Positions 15,226-24,941 of a stretch of 64,000 nt of DNA are shown piece by piece. A program made the translations under genes and the position numbers. The DNA lies in NCBI RefSeq assembly GCF_026626635.1, contig NZ_JAPNKA010000001.1:10338501-10402500 (forward strand). Reading direction: 5' to 3'. This DNA comes from Archangium lansingense (GTDB taxonomy: Bacteria > Myxococcota > Myxococcia > Myxococcales > Myxococcaceae). Each line of letters starts with the position of its first letter. The first letter of the stretch is position 1. Below the pieces are notes generated by a model. That model ran no database searches and was not told the DNA's origin. It was given only the letters and a program-made list of their open reading frames with translations.

Positions 15226-16170
15226 TCAGGCCTTGAGAGTGGCCCCTTGCAGCAGCCGCTCACAGAGGCCCGGGAAGTCGATGCCCCGGCCCGCGGCGAT
15301 CTTCGGCAGCAGGCTGGACTCGGTCATTCCAGGCAGCGTGTTGATCTCCAGCAGGAAGACTTCTCCGGACGGAGTCAGGATGACGTCCGAGCGGGAGCAT
15401 CCACTGCACTCGAGCGCACGATGAGCGGCAAGGCAGACCTGGTTCACCCGCTCATACTGATCCGGCGGGAGGGGTGCAGGGAAGAGGTACTGTGTCGTTC
15501 CGCCGGACTGGTACTTGGCCTGGTAGTCGTAGAACTCCCGGGCGGCCACCACCTCGATGACGCCGAGGGCCTCGTTGTCCAGGACGCCGCCCTGCACCTC
15601 GCGGCCCTTGATGTACTGCTCCACGAGGATGGAGCCGGCGAGCTTGGACGCAGCCTCGACAGCGGTGAGGTACTCGTCACGCGTCTTGCAGATGAAGACG
15701 CCCACGCTGCTGCCCTCGCGGGAGGGCTTGACGACGACGGGGAAGCCGAAGGGGAGCGAGTCGGCGGCGGCCCGGGCCTCGTCCCCGGTGCGGAAGGCGC
15801 GATAGGGAGGGGTGGGGATGCCGTGGGCGATGAAGACCTGCTTGGCGAAGACCTTGTCCATGCCCAGGGAGGAGGCCATGACGCCGCTGCCCGTATAGGG
15901 GATGAACATGCACTCCAGCAGACCCTGGACACAGCCGTCCTCGCCGTAGCGGCCGTGGAGGGCGATGAAGGCCACCTCCACCTTCTCGGCGGCGAGGCGC
16001 GCGGGCAGGTCCTTGCCCACGTCGATGTCCACCACGTCGTAGCCAAGCCCGCGCAGGGCCTTGGACACGGCGGCGCCCGTGCGCAGGGACACCTCGCGCT
16101 CGGAGGACAGGCCCCCGAACAACACACCCACCCGCTTCCGCTTCAGCTCGTCCTTGGAGAAGCCGCTCAT
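15226..16170 (-). CDS. ddl: D-alanine--D-alanine ligase
   Basis: ATP-grasp ligase of 314 residues joining two D-Ala for lipid II. Motifs: V-L-F-G-G-L-S-S-E-R-E-V-S near the N-terminus, A-L-H-G-R-Y-G-E-D-G, Y-T-G-S-G-V-M-A-S-S-L-G-M-D-K, V-V-V-K-P-S-R-E-G-S-S-V-G-V, and metal-binding F-L-L-E-I-N-T-L-P-G-M-T. The conserved Lys, Glu and Asn are present. Its start overlaps the murB stop by 4 bases, so translation is coupled. The location in the dcw cluster matches ddlB. Confidence 0.95.
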   Translation of the reverse strand: MSGFSKDELKRKRVGVLFGGLSSEREVSLRTGAAVSKALRGLGYDVVDIDVGKDLPARLAAEKVEVAFIALHGRYGEDGCVQGLLECMFIPYTGSGVMASSLGMDKVFAKQVFIAHGIPTPPYRAFRTGDEARAAADSLPFGFPVVVKPSREGSSVGVFICKTRDEYLTAVEAASKLAGSILVEQYIKGREVQGGVLDNEALGVIEVVAAREFYDYQAKYQSGGTTQYLFPAPLPPDQYERVNQVCLAAHRALECSGCSRSDVILTPSGEVFLLEINTLPGMTESSLLPKIAAGRGIDFPGLCERLLQGATLKA

Positions 16171-17102
16171 GGCTGGAAGACCCCTACACGCTTGACTTCG
16201 GGTTGGAGCTCGACACCCCGCTCCTCGCGCACGCGAGTCTGCATCAGGGTGAGGAGGGAAAGCACGTCATGGGCGGTGGCGCCGCCCAGGTTGACGATCC
16301 AATTGGCGTGCAGGGTGGACACCTGCGCGCGGCCGATGACGTGGCCCTTGAGGCTCACGCTCTCGATGAGGCGCCCGGCGAAGTCGCCCGGCGGATTGGC
16401 GAAGACGCTGCCGAAGTTGGGCTGGCTGAGTGGCTGGCTGCGCTTGCGGTAGGCCAGGTCCTCGTCCATGACCTTCTTGGAGACCTCGAGGTCTCCTTTG
16501 GGCAGCAAGAAGCGCACGCGCGTCACCACGCCGCCCGGGGGCAGCTCCGTGTGCCGGTAGCGGTGGGGAATCTGGGCCTTGGAGAGCCACCCCACCCCGT
16601 CGGCGGTGGCCACCTCCACGGCCTCCACCACGCGGTAGCACTCGCCATTCTTGGTGCCCGCGTTCATGGTGGCCGCGCCGCCCAGGGTGCCGGGAATCCC
16701 GGCGAGGAACTCCGCCCCCACCAGTCCGTGGGCTCGCATCTGGTTGCAGAGCCGAACAATGGCCGCGCCCGCGCCGAGGGTGAGTCTCCCCTCCTCCGCG
16801 CCCACCTCGGCCTGCTCGGGGAACAGGTCGCTGGGAAGCTTCACGGTGACGCCGGGGATGCCGCCATCGCCCACGAGGGTGTTGGCGCCTCCGCCGAGCA
16901 CGGTGAGGGGCACGCCCTCCTCGCGCAGGAAGCGGAGCAATGCCACCAGGGCATCCGGGGAGCGCGGGCGGACGAGCGCCTCGGCGGGGCCCCCCACGCG
17001 CACACTGGTGAGAGGCGCGAGCGGCGCATTCGCCGTCACCTCAACGCCGGACAGGCGCCCCAGCCGCTCGGGCAGGGACGATGAGGAGAAGCCCGCGGCC
17101 AT
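16167..17102 (-). CDS. murB: UDP-N-acetylenolpyruvoylglucosamine reductase MurB
   Basis: FAD-dependent NADPH oxidoreductase of 311 residues that reduces the enolpyruvyl group to give UDP-MurNAc. FAD-binding signature L-T-S-V-R-V-G-G-P-A-E-A near residue 35, L-G-G-G-A-N-T-L-V, and the pyrophosphate loop G-I-P-G-T-L-G-G-A-A-T-M-N-A-G. The catalytic-end N-F-G-S-V-F-A-N-P motif is present with the Ser proton donor. MurC stop and MurB start are 3 bases apart. Confidence 0.95.
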   Translation of the reverse strand: MAAGFSSSSLPERLGRLSGVEVTANAPLAPLTSVRVGGPAEALVRPRSPDALVALLRFLREEGVPLTVLGGGANTLVGDGGIPGVTVKLPSDLFPEQAEVGAEEGRLTLGAGAAIVRLCNQMRAHGLVGAEFLAGIPGTLGGAATMNAGTKNGECYRVVEAVEVATADGVGWLSKAQIPHRYRHTELPPGGVVTRVRFLLPKGDLEVSKKVMDEDLAYRKRSQPLSQPNFGSVFANPPGDFAGRLIESVSLKGHVIGRAQVSTLHANWIVNLGGATAHDVLSLLTLMQTRVREERGVELQPEVKRVGVFQP

Positions 17103-17105
17103 GCC

Positions 17106-18536
17106 CTAGTCGCCCTTCGCCGTGCCGTGCTGTTTGAGGAGCTCGATGAGCTCCGGGCCCACCTGGGTGATGTCGCCAGCGCCCAGGGTGAGGACGATGT
17201 CGCCCTCGCGCAGCCGAGGCAGCAGCGTCTTGGCCAGGTCGGTGCGCTTCTCCACGAAGGTGACGTCGCGGTGGCCGTGGGAACGGACAGCCTCGACCAG
17301 GGCGTCGCCGGTGGCGCCGGGGATGCGCTCCTCGCCCGCGGCGTAGACGCTGGAGACGAAGACGACGTCCGCGTCGTTGAAGGAGGTAGCGAACTCCTTC
17401 ATCAGGTCATGGGTGCGCGTGTAGCGGTGGGGCTGGAAGGCCACCACGATCCGCCGGCCGAAGGCGCGCCGGGCGCCCGCGAGCGTGGCCTGCACCTCGG
17501 TGGGGTGGTGCCCGTAGTCGTCCACCACGGTGACACCGGCCACCTCGCCGCGCACGGTGAAGCGCCGCTGCACACCGCCGAACTCGGACAGGGCGGTGCG
17601 CACCACGTCCAGGGGGATGTCCATCTCCTCGGCCACGGCGATGACGGCCAGGGCGTTGAGGGCGTTGTGCGCGCCCACCATGCGGACGCGGAACTCACCG
17701 AGCGGCTCGTCGCGCCGGAAGGCCTCGAAGCGGGTGGTGAAGCCCTCCAGCCGGATGCCCTCCAGCCGGTAGTCCGCCATGTGCGAGCTGCCGTAGGTGA
17801 CGAAGCGCTTCTCCAGGCGCGGCAGCAGCGACTGGACGTTGGGGTTGTCCAGGCACAGGACGTTGAGGCCGTAGAAGGGCACTCGGTTGCAGAAGGCCGT
17901 GAAGGCGTCCTTCAGGTTATCCAGCGTGCCGTAGTGGTCCATGTGCTCCGGGTCAATGTTGGTGACCACGGTGATGGACGGGTGCAGGTGCAGGAAGCTG
18001 CCGTCGCTCTCGTCGGCCTCCACCACCATCAGCTCGCTCTTGCCCAGCTTGGCGTTGGAGTCGAGCACGTTCACCTTGCCGCCCACCACGGCCGTCGGAT
18101 CCAGGCCCGCGGCGGAGAGGACGGTGGCGACCATGGAGGTGGTGGTCGTCTTGCCGTGGCTGCCCGCGACGGCGACGGCGTACTTGAGCCGCATCAGCTC
18201 GGCGAGCATCTCCGCGCGAGGAATGACGGGAATCTTCCGCTGGCGCGCGGTGACGACCTCGGGGTTGTCCTTGCGCACCGCCGAGGAGATGACGACGACG
18301 TCCGAGTGGACGAGGTTCTCCGCGCGGTGGCCCTCGAAGATGGTGGCGCCCATGCTCTGCAGGCGGCGGGTGATGTCACTGGCCTTGAGGTCCGAGCCGG
18401 ACACCTTGTAGCCCTGGTTGAGCAGCACCTCGGCGATGCCACTCATGCCAATGCCGCCGATGCCCACGAAGTGCACGTGCGCGGCATGGCGCGTCTTGAA
18501 GAGGCTCGCGGGCCTGGCGGGGCGGTTGTTCGTCAC
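17106..18536 (-). CDS. murC: UDP-N-acetylmuramate--L-alanine ligase MurC
   Basis: Mur ligase of 476 residues adding L-Ala to UDP-MurNAc. N-terminal nucleotide fold H-F-V-G-I-G-G-I-G-M-S-G-I-A-E, ATP P-loop G-S-H-G-K-T-T-T-T-S near residue 120, central E-A-D-E-S-D-G-S-F and D-P-E-H-M-D, then Mur C-terminal domain with D-D-Y-G-H-H-P-T-E and F-Q-P-H-R-Y-T-R. All ligase residues seem intact. 13 bases follow murG. Confidence 0.96.
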   Translation of the reverse strand: MTNNRPARPASLFKTRHAAHVHFVGIGGIGMSGIAEVLLNQGYKVSGSDLKASDITRRLQSMGATIFEGHRAENLVHSDVVVISSAVRKDNPEVVTARQRKIPVIPRAEMLAELMRLKYAVAVAGSHGKTTTTSMVATVLSAAGLDPTAVVGGKVNVLDSNAKLGKSELMVVEADESDGSFLHLHPSITVVTNIDPEHMDHYGTLDNLKDAFTAFCNRVPFYGLNVLCLDNPNVQSLLPRLEKRFVTYGSSHMADYRLEGIRLEGFTTRFEAFRRDEPLGEFRVRMVGAHNALNALAVIAVAEEMDIPLDVVRTALSEFGGVQRRFTVRGEVAGVTVVDDYGHHPTEVQATLAGARRAFGRRIVVAFQPHRYTRTHDLMKEFATSFNDADVVFVSSVYAAGEERIPGATGDALVEAVRSHGHRDVTFVEKRTDLAKTLLPRLREGDIVLTLGAGDITQVGPELIELLKQHGTAKGD

Positions 18537-18549
18537 GGATGTCGTCTCC

Positions 18550-19767
18550 TCAGACCTGCTTCTCGTTACCGCCAGCCTGCTTCTCGCTGTCGCCGGACGG
18601 CTTCTCGCCGCCGTTGGACTTCTTCGGCTTCTTCGGGTTCGGGTCCTCGCCGCGAGCCTCGGCCCGGCCGTAAGGACCGTACGTCTTCACCATCAGGTCC
18701 ACGAGCACGTCCGCCAGCTCCTTGGCGGCCTCGGGACGCCCCAGCAGACCGGCCTTCTTCTCCATCTGGCGGCGCTTGTCGGGCTCGTCCTTGAGGCGGC
18801 GGATCTCCGCGGCCAGCTTCTCCCCGGTCAGCTCCGACTCGCGGAACATGAGGGCCGCCCCGGCCTTCACCAGCGCCTGGGCATTCACCTCTTGGTGGTT
18901 GTCCGTGGCGAAGGGGAAGGGAATGAGGATGCTGGCCTTCTTGGCCACCGTCAGCTCCGACAGCGTGGTGGCACCCGCCCGGCACACGACCAGCTCCGCC
19001 TTGGCGTAGGCGTTGGACATGTCCTCGATGAACTCCACCACCTCGGCCTGGGAGGAGAAGCCCTTGTCGGCGTAGCCCTTGCGCACCGTCTCCAGGTCGT
19101 TCTTGCCCGTCTGGTGGACGATGTGGAGCTGATCCTTGATGTCCTGAAGGTGGTCCAGCGCGTCAATCATCCGCTGGTTGATGCCACGGGCGCCGAGGCT
19201 GCCGCCGAAGACGAGCAGGCTGAACTTCTCGTGCGCCACGCGCGAGCGCAGGAAGTTCTCCATCAGCTTGCGGCGGATGGGGTTGCCCACGAGCTGCACC
19301 TTGCGCGAGGGGAAGAAGCGGGCGGCGTCCTCGAAGGCGGTGAAGACGACACGCACGAACTTGCCGAGCACCTTGTTGGTGAGCCCCGGCAGTGCGTTCT
19401 GCTCCTGCACGGCGGTGGGGATGCCCATCAGCGCCGCGGCGAGCACCACGGGTCCGCTGGCATAGCCGCCCACGCCCACCACCACGTCCGGCTTGTGGCG
19501 CTTGAGGATGCGGAAGGACTCGATGAAGGCCAGGGGCAGCGCGAGCAGGCCCTTGATGAGGCCCAGCAGACCCTTGCCCTTGAGGCCCTGCGCCCGGATG
19601 GTCTCGAGAGGGTAGCCCTCACGGGGAACCACGCGGGCCTCGAGACCCCGCTCGGTGCCCACGAACACCACCTTGTTGGCGTGGTGGCGCGTCACCACCT
19701 CTTCGGCCAGGGCGATGCCCGGGTAGAGATGACCGCCCGTACCGCCTCCCGCGATGAGCACCTTCAC
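18550..19767 (-). CDS. murG: Undecaprenyldiphospho-muramoylpentapeptide GlcNAc transferase MurG
   Basis: Glycosyltransferase of family GT28, 405 residues, making lipid II from lipid I at the inner face of the membrane. G-loops A-G-G-G-T-G-G-H-L-Y-P-G near residue 7 and G-V-G-G-Y-A-S-G, and the UDP-GlcNAc site ..CRAGATTLSELTVAKKASILIPFPFATDNHQ... The enzyme core ends near residue 365; a polar tail rich in Lys, Gly, Glu, Asn and Ser follows, which is longer than usual for MurG and probably disordered. Start overlaps the ftsW stop by 4 bases. Confidence 0.96.
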   Translation of the reverse strand: MKVLIAGGGTGGHLYPGIALAEEVVTRHHANKVVFVGTERGLEARVVPREGYPLETIRAQGLKGKGLLGLIKGLLALPLAFIESFRILKRHKPDVVVGVGGYASGPVVLAAALMGIPTAVQEQNALPGLTNKVLGKFVRVVFTAFEDAARFFPSRKVQLVGNPIRRKLMENFLRSRVAHEKFSLLVFGGSLGARGINQRMIDALDHLQDIKDQLHIVHQTGKNDLETVRKGYADKGFSSQAEVVEFIEDMSNAYAKAELVVCRAGATTLSELTVAKKASILIPFPFATDNHQEVNAQALVKAGAALMFRESELTGEKLAAEIRRLKDEPDKRRQMEKKAGLLGRPEAAKELADVLVDLMVKTYGPYGRAEARGEDPNPKKPKKSNGGEKPSGDSEKQAGGNEKQV

Positions 19768-20933
19768 GCCGCCACCTCCCTCATGTCACCGCCGGAGCGC
19801 AAGGTCCGGTTGCCAGCACCCTCCGCGCTGGCACTGAGCGAGAGCAATACACCGGCCGCCCCCATGAGCACCACCAGCGAGGTGCCTCCGTAGGACACGA
19901 AGGGAAGCGTCAGTCCTTTAGTGGGCAACAACCCCATGGCCACGCACATATTTACCGTGGCCTGGAACGCGATGATGGAGGTGAGGCCCAGGCCCAGGTA
20001 CGTGCCGAACGCCTCCGGGGCCGCGAGGCTCGCGCGGATGCCCCGCCAGATGACGATGCCGTAGAGCGACACCAGCAGCACCACCCCGACCAGCCCCAGT
20101 TCCTCGCCGATGATGGCGAAGATGAAGTCCGTATGGGCCTCGGGGAGGAAGAAGAGCTTCTGCCGGCCATCTCCCAGCCCCAGGCCGGTGAGGCCGCCCG
20201 AGCCGATGGACATAAGGGACTCGGCCACCTGGTAACCGATGTCATGGCGGTGGGCCCACGGGTCCAGGAAGGCCAGCACGCGCTTCATGCGGTAGGGGCT
20301 GGAGGCAATGGCTGCGTACGCCAGCGGCAGCGCCAGCAGCACCGAGCCCACCAGGTAGCTCACCTTGGTGCCGGCGGCGAACAACAGCGCGAACAGCAGG
20401 AACACCAACAGCACCGAGCTGCCAAAGTCCGGCTGCAACATACAAAGGCCCACCAGCAAGCCGCACAGCAGCAGGTGCGGGAGGAAGCCCACGGAGAAGC
20501 TGGCCACCTTCTCGCGCTTCTTGGCCAGCGAGTAGGAGAGGTAGACGACCCAGGCGGCCTTGGCCACCTCGGCCGGCTGCAGGCCGAAGCCCGGGAAGCG
20601 GATCCACCGCCGCGCGCCGCCCGCCGAGGTGCCAATGCCCGGGATGAGCACCAGCACCAGCAGCACCAGCGTCACCAGCAGCAGCGGGTACGCGAACCGC
20701 GCCAGCCGGCGCCAGCCCACCTTCATCCCCACCGCCATCGCCACCACGCCCATGCCGGCCGCCACGAGCTGCCGGTTGAGGAAGTAGAGGCTGTCCTTCA
20801 GCTTGTCCTGCGCCATGACAGCGCTGGCCGAGTACACCATCACCAGGCCAAGCGACACGAGCGACAGCACGGCACACAAGAGCAACGCGTCGAACCGCAC
20901 CGGGGCGGAGGACGGAGCAGCGGTGGCCTTCAT
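19764..20933 (-). CDS. ftsW: Lipid II polymerase FtsW (SEDS family)
   Basis: Polytopic SEDS glycosyltransferase of 389 residues, about ten membrane segments, that polymerises lipid II at the septum with FtsI. Visible SEDS motifs: R-W-I-R-F-P-G-F-G-L-Q-P-A-E-V-A-K, F-L-D-P-W near residue 225, H-T-D-F-I-F-A-I-I-G-E-E-L-G and the C-terminal L-P-F-V-S-Y-G-G-T-S. I place the start at the ATG at 20933 (MKATAAPSS), 4 bases after the murD stop; the frame is open further upstream but overlaps murD. Confidence 0.93.
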   Translation of the reverse strand: MKATAAPSSAPVRFDALLLCAVLSLVSLGLVMVYSASAVMAQDKLKDSLYFLNRQLVAAGMGVVAMAVGMKVGWRRLARFAYPLLLVTLVLLVLVLIPGIGTSAGGARRWIRFPGFGLQPAEVAKAAWVVYLSYSLAKKREKVASFSVGFLPHLLLCGLLVGLCMLQPDFGSSVLLVFLLFALLFAAGTKVSYLVGSVLLALPLAYAAIASSPYRMKRVLAFLDPWAHRHDIGYQVAESLMSIGSGGLTGLGLGDGRQKLFFLPEAHTDFIFAIIGEELGLVGVVLLVSLYGIVIWRGIRASLAAPEAFGTYLGLGLTSIIAFQATVNMCVAMGLLPTKGLTLPFVSYGGTSLVVLMGAAGVLLSLSASAEGAGNRTLRSGGDMREVAA

Positions 20934-20937
20934 GGGC

Positions 20938-22323
20938 TCAGAGCTCCCCGACGAGGCGTTTGAACGTGTCGCCCCGGTGCTCGAAGTTCTGGAATTGATC
21001 GTAGGAGGCGCATGCGGGCGACAAAAGTACAGTGTCGCCGGACTTTGCCAGGGCCTTGGCCCGCCGTACAGCTTCCGCGAGCGTTCCGCAGGCGTATACC
21101 GGAGCGCTGCCCTCATACGCCTGGGCAATCGCCTCGGCGTCCTGGCCGATGGTGAGCACGCCCTTCACCTTGCCGCGGCCCTCGTCGACCATGGGCTGGT
21201 AGGGAGCGCCCTTGCCCTTGCCACCGGCGATGAGGAGCACGTCCTTCTGGAAGGCGCGCAGAGCCACCAGCACCGAGTCCACGTTGGTGGCCTTGGAGTC
21301 GTTCACCCACTCCACGCCGTCCAGCACGCGCACGCTCTCCAGCCGGTGGGGGAGGCCCGGGTAGCTGTCCAGCCCGGCCTGCACCGCCTCGTGCGCCACG
21401 CCGGCCAGCCGCGCCAACAGTGCCGCCGCCATGGCGTTCTGCGCGTTGTGGCCCCCGCGCAGCGCGCGGTTGGTGAGGGTGAAGGACTCGCCCTTGTCCC
21501 CTGCCCCTTCGAAACGGAAGCCCCCGGGCTGCGCCACCGCCATGCCGGCCAGCTTGGGGGCCGCGGCAACGGGACGCCCGGTGAGGCTGAAGCCGTAGAC
21601 GGGCACCTTCGCGGCCTCGGCCAGCCGCATCACGTCCGCGTCGTCCGCGTTCACCACGACGAAGTCGCCCTGCGCCTGGTTGCGGAAGATGCGGGCCTTG
21701 GCCTCGCCATAGGCCGCGTGGCTCGCGTACCGGTCGATGTGGTCCGGCGTGAGGTTGAGGATGGTGGAGCCACGGGGCCGCAGGGTGTCGATGCCCTCGA
21801 GCTGGAAGCTGGAGAGCTCCACCACCAGGGCCTCCCACTCGCCGGGCGACAGGGCCGCCTCGGCCAACGGGCGCCCGAGGTTGCCGCCCACGAAGGTGCG
21901 CCGGCCGCTGCGCGAAAAAAGCTCACCGGTGAGCGCCGTGGTGGTGCTCTTGCCGTTGGTGCCGGTGATGCCGATGAACGGCAGGTGCGAGAGGTAGCGC
22001 CAGGCCAGCTCCACCTCGCCCCAGACGGGCACTCCCGCGGCGCGCGCCTTTTGAATCTCCGGCAACGCCAGCGGCACGCCCGGGCTCACCACCACGAGCT
22101 GCTGCGACTCCAGCAGCCCCGGCGGCGTGGGGCCGGTGACGAGCGTCACGCCCTGAGCCTTCAGCTCGCGCGCCGTCTCCCCCAGCGCCTCCTCGGTGCG
22201 CGCGTCCAGCGCCGTCACCCGAGCGCCCTTCGCCTTCAACAGGCGGATGGCGGCCAGCCCGCTCTTCGCGAGCCCGTACACCACTACCTTCCAGTCCTTC
22301 AGGTCGGGCGTCATGCGCGCCAC
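20938..22323 (-). CDS. murD: UDP-N-acetylmuramoylalanine--D-glutamate ligase MurD
   Basis: Mur ligase of 461 residues adding D-Glu to UDP-MurNAc-L-Ala. N-terminal Rossmann-like domain with V-V-Y-G-L-A-K-S-G-L-A-A, P-loop G-I-T-G-T-N-G-K-S-T-T-T near residue 120, E-L-S-S-F-Q-L, N-L-T-P-D-H-I-D-R-Y, and C-terminal W-V-N-D-S-K-A-T-N and L-L-S-P-A-C-A-S-Y-D-Q-F. Complete and in normal length range. 15 bases downstream of mraY. Confidence 0.95.
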   Translation of the reverse strand: MARMTPDLKDWKVVVYGLAKSGLAAIRLLKAKGARVTALDARTEEALGETARELKAQGVTLVTGPTPPGLLESQQLVVVSPGVPLALPEIQKARAAGVPVWGEVELAWRYLSHLPFIGITGTNGKSTTTALTGELFSRSGRRTFVGGNLGRPLAEAALSPGEWEALVVELSSFQLEGIDTLRPRGSTILNLTPDHIDRYASHAAYGEAKARIFRNQAQGDFVVVNADDADVMRLAEAAKVPVYGFSLTGRPVAAAPKLAGMAVAQPGGFRFEGAGDKGESFTLTNRALRGGHNAQNAMAAALLARLAGVAHEAVQAGLDSYPGLPHRLESVRVLDGVEWVNDSKATNVDSVLVALRAFQKDVLLIAGGKGKGAPYQPMVDEGRGKVKGVLTIGQDAEAIAQAYEGSAPVYACGTLAEAVRRAKALAKSGDTVLLSPACASYDQFQNFEHRGDTFKRLVGEL

Positions 22324-22338
22324 CCCTCCAACAACTGC

Positions 22339-23520
22339 CTACCGAAGCTTGAGTGACAGCAGCGCCACGCCGCCACAGAGGATGGCGACGATCCAGAAGC
22401 GGACGATGATCTTCGGCTCGGCCATGCCCTTCAGCTCGAAGTGATGGTGCACCGGCGCCATCTTGAAGACGCGCTTGCCGGTGAGCTTGAAGGACGTCAC
22501 CTGGATCATCACGCTGAGGATTTCAGCGAAGAAGACGCCGTGGATGATGGCGGACACCACCTCGTTCTTGGACAGCACCGCCAGCCCACCGAGTGCGCCA
22601 CCCAGCGCGAGCGAGCCGATGTCGCCCATGAAGACGGAGGCCGGGTAGGCGTTGAACCAGAGGAAGGAGATGCCGGCGCCCACGATGCTGGCGCAGAAGA
22701 CGGCCAGCTCCGCGCCGCCGGGCACCTCGGGGACGCCGAGGTAGCGCCACAGGGGCACACCCACCAGCCGCGTCACGCCCCCCACCGTCTCCACGTCGGC
22801 GATGCGCGTCGCCGAGCCCGCCACGTAGCAGAGGATGGCGAAGGTGGAGGCCGCGATGATGGTGGGCATGATGGCCAGGCCGTCCAGACCGTCCGTCAGG
22901 TTGACGGCGTTGGACGTGCCCACCACGACGATCCACGCGAAGAACACGTAGAACCAGCCGAAGTCCGGATTGAACCAGCGCGTGGGCACGAAGGGCAGCG
23001 TGAGCTTCGTGTCGATGAGGAGCTTCGGCCCCGTGAAGGCGCCATCCGGCCCCGTCCACGTGCACATGATTCCGAAGATGGCCACCAGGTAGAAGACCGT
23101 CTGGAGGACCATCTTGTAGCGGCCGGCCAGCCCCTTGGAGTTGCGCTTGGACAGCTTGAGCCAATCGTCCAGGAAGCCGATGAAGCCGTAGCCCATCGTG
23201 AGCACCAGCGCCGCCCACACCGCGCGGCTCTTCAGGTCCGCGAAGATGAAGGTGCCGAACGCGATGCACATGAGGATGAGCGCGCCACCCATGGAGGGCG
23301 TGCCCTTCTTCTTCTGGTGGGTGTCTGGAGTGTCCTCGCGCACGTTGCTCTGCCCGTGCTGCTTGAGGCGCAACCAGGCGATGAGCCTCGGGCCCACGAA
23401 CATGCCCAGCAGCAGCGAGGCCACCGCCGCCGCGACGATGCGGAAGGTGGGGTAGCGCAGGAAGTTCAGAAACCGCGCTGCGTCCGTGCCCTGAATCCAC
23501 TCGTAGATGAGGAGCAGCAC
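22339..23520 (-). CDS. mraY: Phospho-MurNAc-pentapeptide translocase MraY
   Basis: Integral membrane enzyme of 393 residues, ~10 membrane helices, transferring phospho-MurNAc-pentapeptide to undecaprenyl phosphate (lipid I). Motifs: K-K-G-T-P-S-M-G-G near residue 72, G-F-L-D-D-W-L-K, the Mg-binding N-L-T-D-G-L-D-G-L-A and the C-terminal M-A-P-V-H-H-H-F-E-L-K-G. It starts at a GTG directly abutting the murF stop with no spacer. Confidence 0.95.
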   Translation of the reverse strand: MLLLIYEWIQGTDAARFLNFLRYPTFRIVAAAVASLLLGMFVGPRLIAWLRLKQHGQSNVREDTPDTHQKKKGTPSMGGALILMCIAFGTFIFADLKSRAVWAALVLTMGYGFIGFLDDWLKLSKRNSKGLAGRYKMVLQTVFYLVAIFGIMCTWTGPDGAFTGPKLLIDTKLTLPFVPTRWFNPDFGWFYVFFAWIVVVGTSNAVNLTDGLDGLAIMPTIIAASTFAILCYVAGSATRIADVETVGGVTRLVGVPLWRYLGVPEVPGGAELAVFCASIVGAGISFLWFNAYPASVFMGDIGSLALGGALGGLAVLSKNEVVSAIIHGVFFAEILSVMIQVTSFKLTGKRVFKMAPVHHHFELKGMAEPKIIVRFWIVAILCGGVALLSLKLR

Positions 23521-24921
23521 CTAGTGGCCCCCTCCAGAAGAGGCGGTCCCGGTGAGACCCGCCACGACCCGCTCGAGCCGCATGCCACGGCTCGCCTTGA
23601 CCAACACCACATCCCCAGCCTTCAACTGCGGCGTCAGCCAGGCCAGCAGCGGCTCCACCTCGGTGAAGTGAGCCGTGTTGCCGCCCTGCCCCGCCGCCTC
23701 GTAGCCCTTGCGCGAGCGCGGGCCGAAGAAGGCCAGCAGCTGTGCCTTGCCCGCTGCCAGCGTGCCGAGCTGCGTGTGCTCCTCCAGCTCGCCGGGGCCC
23801 AGCTCCAACATGTCCCCGAGCACCGCCACCGTCCGGCCACCGGGCTGCACCAGCGAGCGCAGCGTGTCCAGCGCCGCGGCCATGGAGGCCGGGTTGGCGT
23901 TGTAACAGTCGTCCACCACGGTGATGCCGTGCAGGCCGTCCACCACGTTGAGCCGGCGCGCGTACGGCCTCGCCGCCTCCAGGCCCTTCACACACTCCTC
24001 GGGGGAGTAACCCAGTGCCACCGCCAGCGCGAAGGCGCCCGTGGCGTTGAGAGCGTTGTGCTCGCCGATGAAGGACAGCTTCACCGGCCAGTCCTTGCCC
24101 TGGTACCGCACGGTGATGGCCAGCCCTTCCCGACCAAGCGGCGTCACGCTGGCCAGCCGCACGTCCGCGTTCGCGGCCCGGCCGAAGGTGAGCTTCTTCG
24201 CCCGGCTGCGCGCCGCCTGCGGCGGAATGAGCGGGTCATCCACGTTCACTACGGCCACGGCCTCGGGCGGAAGCTCACGGAACATCTCGCCCTCGGCCTC
24301 GGCCACGCCCTCGATGCTGCCCAACCCCTCCAGGTGCTCGGGCTGGATGATGGTGATGACGGCTGCGTCCGGCTTCGACACGCGGGTGAGCCGCGTCATC
24401 TCGCCGGGCTGGTTCATCCCCATCTCCACCACGGCCGCCACGTGCGAGGGCTCCAAGCGGAAGAGCGTGAGGGGCACTCCCACCTCGTTGTTGAGGTTGC
24501 CCTCCGTCTTCAGCGCGGAGCCACGCACCGCGAGGATGGCGCCCACCATCTCCTTGGTCGTCGTCTTCCCGTTGGAGCCGCCCACCGCGCCCACCGGAAT
24601 CCGGAAGCGCTCGCGGTACGCACGCCCCAGTCCACCGAGTGCCGCCAGGGTGTCCTCCACCTCATAGAGGGCCAGGCCCTCCGGGAGCTGGGGGAGCGCC
24701 CTGCCCTTCTTCACCACCGCGCCGGCCGCCCCACCTGCTGCGGCCTGCGCGAGGAAGTCGTGTGCATCGAAGCGCTCGCCCTGCAGCGCCACGAAGAGGC
24801 ACCCGGGCACCAGGGCCCGCGTATCGGTGCAGACGGCCTGGAACTCCGCCGCGGGCTTGACGCCGCGCCGGGTGGCCCCAGTCGCCTGCACCACCTGCTC
24901 GTCCGTGAATCGTACGCCCAT
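23521..24921 (-). CDS. murF: UDP-MurNAc-tripeptide--D-Ala-D-Ala ligase MurF
   Basis: Mur ligase of 466 residues adding D-Ala-D-Ala. P-loop G-S-N-G-K-T-T-T-K-E near residue 115, V-E-M-G-M-N-Q-P-G-E-M, N-V-D-D-P-L-I and D-D-C-Y-N-A-N-P-A-S-M. Note G-S-N-G-K where many MurF have G-S-x-G-K; all essential residues are retained. It uses the dipeptide made by Ddl, encoded further down the same operon. 20 bases follow murE. Confidence 0.94.
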   Translation of the reverse strand: MGVRFTDEQVVQATGATRRGVKPAAEFQAVCTDTRALVPGCLFVALQGERFDAHDFLAQAAAGGAAGAVVKKGRALPQLPEGLALYEVEDTLAALGGLGRAYRERFRIPVGAVGGSNGKTTTKEMVGAILAVRGSALKTEGNLNNEVGVPLTLFRLEPSHVAAVVEMGMNQPGEMTRLTRVSKPDAAVITIIQPEHLEGLGSIEGVAEAEGEMFRELPPEAVAVVNVDDPLIPPQAARSRAKKLTFGRAANADVRLASVTPLGREGLAITVRYQGKDWPVKLSFIGEHNALNATGAFALAVALGYSPEECVKGLEAARPYARRLNVVDGLHGITVVDDCYNANPASMAAALDTLRSLVQPGGRTVAVLGDMLELGPGELEEHTQLGTLAAGKAQLLAFFGPRSRKGYEAAGQGGNTAHFTEVEPLLAWLTPQLKAGDVVLVKASRGMRLERVVAGLTGTASSGGGH

Positions 24922-24941
24922 AAGGGGTCCGCGGCTCTCCG